Shown here piece by piece: positions 27,702 through 32,546 of a DNA stretch of 32,546 nt. The stretch spans positions 1 to 32,546 of the forward strand of contig NZ_BAJY01000030.1 of assembly GCF_000613945.1 (NCBI RefSeq), written 5' to 3'. This DNA is from Prevotella falsenii DSM 22864 = JCM 15124. GTDB lineage: Bacteria; Bacteroidota; Bacteroidia; Bacteroidales; Bacteroidaceae. Position 1 is the first letter of the stretch. Each line of letters starts with the position of its first letter. The translations under genes were made by a program, and so were the position numbers. The notes under the pieces were generated by a model, which was not told the DNA's origin, did not search any database, and saw only the letters and a program-made list of their open reading frames with translations.

Positions 27702-28520
27702 ATGAAAACAAAATGGAAGATAACAAAGAATAATTTCTTAATAGGTTTTATGGCTACAACAGCTTTCTTGGCAGTTGTCAGGCTTATTTTCCCTTCCGTG
27801 GCAAAGCCGTCTTATGCTGTTAAAGAAAAGACTTTAGTAAGCGATACAACGCGCATACTACCAGATACTTCTAAAAGCAATAAACCTGCAAACGAAACCA
27901 AGACAACTGCTCAGTCTTTTGCACCGGGCAATGGTTTGACACAGTTTTTCGATGCTAACGGAAAAGAAATGAAGAACCGTATCGTTGGCGTGGCAAACTA
28001 TGATGAAAGTTTTCCCGACTCGCAACACGTACAATTCAAATCGGCAATGAAGTATGCAGTAAAGGCTGTCATAAACAGAGAAGATGCGGAGTTGCGCAAG
28101 AAAGAACTTGTATATATAGGTAGCAACCCTTTCTACGATGTAAAACGCTTGTCGAGCAGCATACCATATCTTGTGCCATCGGCTTCTGTTTTGCTTCAAG
28201 ACATAGGGCGCAACTTCTTCGACAGCCTTCAAGTAAAGAACATTCCACTTACAAAGATATTGGTAACAAGTGTTTTACGAACGAAAGAAGATGTTGAAAA
28301 ACTCAGACGTTACAACCATAATGCAACCGAAAACAGCTGCCACCTTTATGGAACAACGTTTGATATAGCCTACAATAAGTATTCGCCTATAACGCGACGG
28401 GTGCGCAACGATACCCTAAAATGGATTTTAAGCGAGGTGTTAAGCGACTTGCGCAAACAAGGTCGCTGCCATATAAAATACGAAAAGAAGCAAGGTTGCT
28501 TTCATATAACGGTTCGATAA
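27702..28520 (+). CDS. DUF5715-like membrane-anchored protein
   Basis: 272 residues. An N-terminal hydrophobic helix (about 12-32, FLIGFMATTAFLAVVRLIF) should anchor it or act as a signal, followed by a Ser/Thr/Lys-rich linker to about 75. The rest is a soluble, probably periplasmic domain. It carries SCHLYGTTFDIAY (Ser212, His214, Asp221) and a final His in CFHITVR (His268). This layout resembles the SxHxxGxxxD and terminal His of M15/VanY-type zinc DD-peptidases, but the Glu of ExxH is not at the expected place (Gly265). I assign the family from memory; peptidase activity is inference. It diverges from phoH. Confidence 0.7.
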   Translation: MKTKWKITKNNFLIGFMATTAFLAVVRLIFPSVAKPSYAVKEKTLVSDTTRILPDTSKSNKPANETKTTAQSFAPGNGLTQFFDANGKEMKNRIVGVANYDESFPDSQHVQFKSAMKYAVKAVINREDAELRKKELVYIGSNPFYDVKRLSSSIPYLVPSASVLLQDIGRNFFDSLQVKNIPLTKILVTSVLRTKEDVEKLRRYNHNATENSCHLYGTTFDIAYNKYSPITRRVRNDTLKWILSEVLSDLRKQGRCHIKYEKKQGCFHITVR

Positions 28521-28551
28521 GGCTGCTTTATAAAATAAACACGTAACGAAG

Positions 28552-28618
28552 TGACAGAAAAAGAAAGGGTGTAGCGAATAGACTGAAAAAGGTTTTATTA
28601 CGTTATATTTTTCTGTCA
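28552..28618. repeat. 11-bp inverted repeat upstream of the R-M cassette
   Basis: TGACAGAAAAA at 28552-28562 pairs perfectly with TTTTTCTGTCA at 28608-28618, with 45 bases between. It lies between the DUF5715-like gene and the restriction-modification module. It could mark an insertion edge, a terminator with a large loop, or a regulatory site; the rest of 28521-28809 has no gene of its own. Confidence 0.5.
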
Positions 28619-28760
28619 GCTAAAAGCCAAGAAAGGACAGGATATAGATAAACGCAGCAAAAGTTCAGTTTTTGCCGATTCAACACATTAAAAATGAGCA
28701 AAATTGTATTCTTTTTTATTATTATCTGCCGACCTTAAACTTCGTTCAAATTAAAATGAG

Positions 28761-28768
28761 TACCTTTG
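28761..28768 (+). promoter_or_regulatory. R-M cassette promoter, -7 element
   Basis: TACCTTTG is an exact TAnnTTTG match ending 41 bases before the ATG at 28810. It lies inside the open frame extending up to 28672, which argues that translation starts at 28810. The -33 element is weak. Confidence 0.55.
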
Positions 28769-28809
28769 TAAACTGGATTTGGCATATACTGTTTCTCAAA
28801 ATAGCACCA

Positions 28810-30552
28810 ATGGACCACCTGACAAAAGAACAACGCCATAAAAATATGGCAGCAAATAAGGGCAAAGGAACCAAACTGGAACTTCTATTTGGAAAATTGC
28901 TTTGGAATGCAGGAGTGAGATATCGTAAAAATGACACATCTGTATTTGGTAAACCGGATTTTGTAATCAAAGGTCATAAAATTGCGATATTTTGCGATGG
29001 CGAATTTTGGCATGGTAGAAATTGGGAGATAAGGAAGAATGACCATAAAAACAACTGCGATTTTTGGCACTCTAAAATTGAACGAAATATTGAGCGCGAT
29101 AAAGAGGTTAATACCGCATTGCAGAAACAAGGTTGGAAAGTTTTCCGATTCTGGGAGACAGAGATAACCAAAGAACCTGATAAATGCTTAAATAGAATTT
29201 TAAATTATATGAATACAGATAATAAAACTTCCGAAAAAATTGCCATCACAAAAATGTGTGGTGGTAATAAGGTTGTTATGCAAATGTATGGCCCTCATTC
29301 TTTGAATGAAGATGGAACTGTTATGGCATTTAACGAACAGATGGCAATAGTTTCTCATTATCTGCATAATCAAAGCTATAAATATGCTAAACCGTATGAA
29401 TCTAAAGCAGAGGGATTGATAGAGGATATATACAATGTCCACAACAAGCAAATTGAGGAAAGATGCGTTTCGGATGTTTGTGTCCAATATTCTCTGTTTT
29501 CAGATTTGTTCTCTGTTCCGTTCTTGCCTATAGATAATCCTAAATTTACATTCATTGATTTATTTGCAGGAATTGGTGGATTTAGAATAGCAATGCAAAA
29601 TCTTGGTGGAAAATGTGTATTTTCATCTGAATGGGACACACAGGCTCAAAAAACATATCTGTTAAACTATGGAGAAGTTCCATTTGGTGATATAACCAAA
29701 GAAACCACCAAATCATTTATTCCCGATGATTTTGATGTTTTGTGTGCCGGATTTCCCTGTCAGGCATTTTCGTTGGCTGGGAAACGACTCGGGTTTGAAG
29801 AAACAAGAGGTACTTTGTTTTTTGATGTAGCAGAAATCATACGTAGAAAGCGTCCGAAAGCATTCTTCTTAGAGAATGTAAAAGGTCTGCTTATTCATGA
29901 TAAGGGAAAAACCATCCAAACGATACTAAAAGTTTTAAGGGAAGATTTGGATTATTATGTTCCTGAACCTCAAATTGTAAACGCAATGAATTTTGGCGTT
30001 CCACAACATCGAGAGAGAGTGTACATAGTAGGATTTAGAAAAGACCAAAATGTCAGCGAATTTTCATATCCGACTCCAACTGATACGAGCAAAACATTTG
30101 CGGATATAAAAGAAGAAAATACTGTTTCTGCAAAGTACTATTTATCCACTCAATATGTGAAGACTCTTGTAGCTCATAAAGAAAGACATGCAGCAAAAGG
30201 TAACGGTTTTGGATATGAAATAATACCTGATGATGGCGTTGCAAATGCCATCGTTGTTGGAGGTATGGGACGAGAGCGTAATCTTGTAATAGATAACCGC
30301 CTTGAAGATTTTACCCCGGTAACCAACATCAAAGGTGAAGTTAATCGTGATGGTTTACGCAGAATGACTCCACGAGAATGGGCACGTTTGCAGGGTTTCC
30401 CGGATAATTTCATAATCGGAGTAGCAGATGCTTCCGCTTACAAACAATTTGGAAATTCTGTTGCAGTTCCGGCTATTCAAGCTACTGCACAGGAAATAAT
30501 TAAAAGGATTAATCTCTCAAAATCCAAGAAATATGGCACTGACAGGAAATAA
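28810..30552 (+). CDS. Vsr-like endonuclease fused to HpaII-type cytosine-C5 methyltransferase
   Basis: 580 residues from ATG 28810; the open frame reaches back to a TTG at 28672, but the promoter lies between. Residues 1-135 are Vsr-like (EQRHKNMAANKGKG, GKPDFV with Asp50, IFCDGEFWHG with His68, RNIERDKEVNTALQKQGWKV), a domain that nicks at T:G mismatches left by 5-methylcytosine deamination. Residues 136-245 are a linker without known motifs. Residues 246-580 form a C5-methyltransferase: FIDLFAGIGGFRIA, catalytic Cys317 in GFPCQAFS, FFLENVKG, QHRERVYIVGF, MTPREWARLQGFPDNF and AYKQFGNSVAVP. The target domain (GNGFGYEIIPDDG, VVGGMGRERN) closely resembles M.HpaII, so CCGG is the expected site. 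It overlaps the nuclease gene by 20 bases. Confidence 0.93.
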   Translation: MDHLTKEQRHKNMAANKGKGTKLELLFGKLLWNAGVRYRKNDTSVFGKPDFVIKGHKIAIFCDGEFWHGRNWEIRKNDHKNNCDFWHSKIERNIERDKEVNTALQKQGWKVFRFWETEITKEPDKCLNRILNYMNTDNKTSEKIAITKMCGGNKVVMQMYGPHSLNEDGTVMAFNEQMAIVSHYLHNQSYKYAKPYESKAEGLIEDIYNVHNKQIEERCVSDVCVQYSLFSDLFSVPFLPIDNPKFTFIDLFAGIGGFRIAMQNLGGKCVFSSEWDTQAQKTYLLNYGEVPFGDITKETTKSFIPDDFDVLCAGFPCQAFSLAGKRLGFEETRGTLFFDVAEIIRRKRPKAFFLENVKGLLIHDKGKTIQTILKVLREDLDYYVPEPQIVNAMNFGVPQHRERVYIVGFRKDQNVSEFSYPTPTDTSKTFADIKEENTVSAKYYLSTQYVKTLVAHKERHAAKGNGFGYEIIPDDGVANAIVVGGMGRERNLVIDNRLEDFTPVTNIKGEVNRDGLRRMTPREWARLQGFPDNFIIGVADASAYKQFGNSVAVPAIQATAQEIIKRINLSKSKKYGTDRK

Positions 30553-31621
30553 AGGAGAATGGAGTGAAATATACACTTTACTCAAACTATTGGGTGAAGG
30601 TAAAGTCTATGCAGGCGACCAAAACTTGAATAAGATTCAGAACTTATTCTATCCGATAATAATGATTCTTCGACAAGAAAAAGAAAGTAGTTACAACTAT
30701 AGCTTGCAAGACAAAGATGTCGTAATTCAAACTCCCCAAGGGGAAGATTTGTTACGTATCCCTGCTTCTGTGTTTTTAGATGAAGCTGAGAAATTATTAA
30801 AGGCTATCAATGAAAGTGATGGAGCTTTTTCCATTCCGCAAATTGAAGCCTTCATGAATCGCATTTATTGTCATTCTTTAAAGGCAAAATCATCAGATAA
30901 AACGGATATACGAATTATTCTGCATGACCATAGAACCAAAATAAACTCCGAGATGGGGTTCAGTATAAAATCTCAGTTGGGAGGAGATTCGACACTGTTG
31001 AATGCAAGTAAAGCCACAAACTTCAATTTTAAGATACAAGGTGTAGCACTTTCAGATGAAGATATCGCCAATGTTAATTCATTGAATCCTAAACGGAACA
31101 AGGTAATAGATAGAGTCGATACTATTAAAGAGAAAGGAGGCGAGCTGATATTTGATAAGGTTGATAATCCGACATTCCGCAATAATCTTGTTATGCTTGA
31201 TGGTGATTTACCGGCTATAATTGCTCATTTGCTTTTGGAACAGTTGAATAGCGGTATCTCAACATTGAAGGAATTAGCAGAACTAATTACGGAAGTTAAT
31301 CCTTTGGGATATGATACAGAACAGGCATCACCGTTCTATGCGTATAAAATCAAGCACCTTTTAACTTCTGCTGCATTAGGTATGATGCCGGCTACCGCTT
31401 GGAGTGGCAAATTTGATGCAAACGGAGGATATTTGGTCGTAAAGAAAGATGGTGAAATCCTTTGCTACCATTTTTATGACCGTAATCGTTTTGAAGATTA
31501 TCTTTTCTCCAATGCGTATTTGGAGCGGTCAAGCACTTCACGTCATGAATACGCATCGATAATAAAAGAAGATGACGGAACTCTATCGTTTAAACTCAAT
31601 TTTCAGGTAAGACTAAAGTAA
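30533..31621 (+). CDS. HpaII-family type II restriction endonuclease
   Basis: 362 residues, close to the length of R.HpaII, which cuts CCGG. The N-terminus (NKGEWSEIYTLLKLLGEGK) and the segment EMGFSIKSQLGGDSTLLNA (from about 140) match what I recall of the RE_HpaII family. The latter probably belongs to the nuclease core (Lys146), though I cannot assign catalytic residues with certainty. Its ATG lies 20 bases inside the methyltransferase gene, so translation is coupled and the methyltransferase is made first. That order protects the host. No controller (C) protein gene is present. A bidirectional terminator follows. Confidence 0.92.
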   Translation: MALTGNKGEWSEIYTLLKLLGEGKVYAGDQNLNKIQNLFYPIIMILRQEKESSYNYSLQDKDVVIQTPQGEDLLRIPASVFLDEAEKLLKAINESDGAFSIPQIEAFMNRIYCHSLKAKSSDKTDIRIILHDHRTKINSEMGFSIKSQLGGDSTLLNASKATNFNFKIQGVALSDEDIANVNSLNPKRNKVIDRVDTIKEKGGELIFDKVDNPTFRNNLVMLDGDLPAIIAHLLLEQLNSGISTLKELAELITEVNPLGYDTEQASPFYAYKIKHLLTSAALGMMPATAWSGKFDANGGYLVVKKDGEILCYHFYDRNRFEDYLFSNAYLERSSTSRHEYASIIKEDDGTLSFKLNFQVRLK

Positions 31622-31652
31622 TGTTATGAAATTAAAGACTATATACTTTAAA

Positions 31653-31708
31653 AAAAACAATAGCGCATACTTGATCGGTTGATGCTCTTGTATGCGCATT
31701 TTTTATTG
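31653..31708. terminator. bidirectional rho-independent terminator
   Basis: GCGCATAC at 31663-31670 pairs perfectly with GTATGCGC at 31690-31697. ATTTTTTA follows on the plus side, and an A-rich run at 31651-31658 supplies the U-tract for the minus side. It separates the convergent HpaII-type nuclease and lipoprotein genes. Confidence 0.85.
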
Positions 31709-31711
31709 TGT

Positions 31712-32353
31712 TTACTTTTCTTCTTCCGGCAGTTCGTCTAAGTTTATCGACGGCTTAAGCAGACCGGCACGCATTAATATGCTCGATATTTCTTCGTCGC
31801 CGGTACGCCTGTAAACCGTATAGGCATATCGTGGTTTTCCGTTGGGGAATGCTCCCATGGGCTGAATCACCTCCATTGCTCCTTCCGACAGTGTTATAAT
31901 GTCTATGTCGGCAAAGTCGTTTATTGTCAGATGATTGCTTTCCGCATCGTACTTGTAAGTGTATTCGTAGCTGACAGTTTTGCCCGTAGCTGACGAAAAG
32001 AAAAATGTATGGCACTTTCCGTCTTTGAAATAATAATTAACAGGGTTAAGTCCAACCATAGAACGATAATAATCTTGCGTATCCAACTGTCCGTCTTCCT
32101 TTATAATACGAGTGGAAACCCACATAAAACCGCCAAAACTCGTTAGGTCTTGAAAATCCTTTTCAGAAATCTTCTGTTTGTTCTTCACATAGCATTCGCC
32201 TTTTTCATTAAACAAGAATTTCACGTTTGGAGTAAGATTAATAACCTGCATATCAGACTGTTGTTTAGGAGTTTTACATGCAGAAATACCCATTACCAAT
32301 GCAATGAAAGCAATGGCGAATGATTGTTTTTGCTGTATCGACTTTTTATTCAT
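31712..32353 (-). CDS. lipoprotein, function unknown
   Basis: 213 residues. The signal peptide has a Lys-rich n-region, a hydrophobic core and the lipobox MGISAC, so it should be lipidated. The mature region looks beta-rich (NVKFLFNEKGECYVKN, TVSYEYTYKYDAESNHLTI, PRYAYTVYRR) and ends with a helical, acidic tail (LLKPSINLDELPEEEK). The family is not recognised. It is a single gene, convergent with the R-M cassette and separated from it by the shared terminator. Confidence 0.8.
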   Translation of the reverse strand: MNKKSIQQKQSFAIAFIALVMGISACKTPKQQSDMQVINLTPNVKFLFNEKGECYVKNKQKISEKDFQDLTSFGGFMWVSTRIIKEDGQLDTQDYYRSMVGLNPVNYYFKDGKCHTFFFSSATGKTVSYEYTYKYDAESNHLTINDFADIDIITLSEGAMEVIQPMGAFPNGKPRYAYTVYRRTGDEEISSILMRAGLLKPSINLDELPEEEK

Positions 32354-32466
32354 ACTTGTTATTTATAAGTTTCTTATACTGTTTGCATTTTCAAATCGGT
32401 AGGGGAGAGGCACATTGCTATATTTCACCATTCCCCAAACATCAAGATAAGTATTTCATATACTTG

Positions 32467-32498
32467 CAAATATACGGTAAAAAAAATGATTTAAGCAA
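32467..32498 (-). promoter_or_regulatory. lipoprotein gene promoter (-33 TTG, -7 TATATTTG)
   Basis: On the minus strand TTG (32498-32496) is followed after 21 bases by TATATTTG (32474-32467), a good Bacteroidetes match. The predicted leader to the ATG at 32353 is about 105 bases. I see nothing else in 32354-32546. Confidence 0.55.
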
Positions 32499-32546
32499 TA
32501 GAAAATAAAAATTCTACGAAACTTTAAATATTTACCGGCTGACGGC

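Noticed and set aside
28660..31700. Controller (C) protein gene for the R-M cassette
   Set aside because: No small HTH-encoding frame exists before or within the two genes; expression order is explained by gene order and overlap.

Overview
The window looks like a piece of a Bacteroidetes chromosome, most likely Prevotella or a close relative. The grounds are: repeated TAnnTTTG promoter elements (twice with a TTTG about 20 bases upstream), a fused LpxC-FabZ protein, a hybrid two-component kinase with an AraC-type output, a secreted protein with a gingipain-type DUF2436 domain, a cleaved-adhesin domain and a T9SS-like C-terminal tail, and several lipoproteins with Bacteroidetes-style lipoboxes. 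No tRNA, rRNA, CRISPR array, transposase or phage gene was seen.

Layout. 1-584 is a repeat-rich non-coding edge. valS (-) diverges from a mazG / lipoprotein / rnz (RNase Z) operon (+). 5.8-9.2 kb is an accessory stretch: terminator, about four 68-base repeats, a gingipain-like adhesin gene with two frameshifts, 23-base and 69-base tandem repeats, a small ORF and a regulatory region. A TPR hybrid histidine kinase with REC and AraC domains (+, one frameshift) follows to 12.1 kb. Reading leftward from 19.4 kb comes the lipid A operon lpxD, lpxC-fabZ, lpxA, with miaA, followed by a class A penicillin-binding protein and a lipoprotein. Next (-) are pyrF with an HD phosphohydrolase gene, and then phoH, purC, ubiE/menG, aroE, purM and prfA. 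On the + strand at 27.7-31.6 kb sit a DUF5715-like protein and an HpaII-type restriction-modification module. The window ends in a convergent lipoprotein gene.

How the genes work together. Most of the window is housekeeping: translation (valS, prfA, miaA, rnz), envelope synthesis (lpxD/lpxC-fabZ/lpxA, PBP1A), purine, pyrimidine, shikimate and menaquinone synthesis, and nucleotide clean-up (mazG). The accessory parts are the adhesin locus with its repeats and the R-M cassette. The most distinctive gene fuses a Vsr-type mismatch endonuclease-like domain to an M.HpaII-like cytosine-C5 methyltransferase. It overlaps the gene for an HpaII-family nuclease by 20 bases, so one polypeptide would both make 5-methylcytosine and carry a domain of the type that starts repair of its deamination product.

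Data quality. Five reading-frame breaks (adhesin x2, hybrid kinase, miaA, lpxA) lie between 6.7 and 16.5 kb. Each is repaired by adding one base next to an identical base. Because LpxA is normally essential when lipid A is made, these look more like base-calling deletions than five real mutations.
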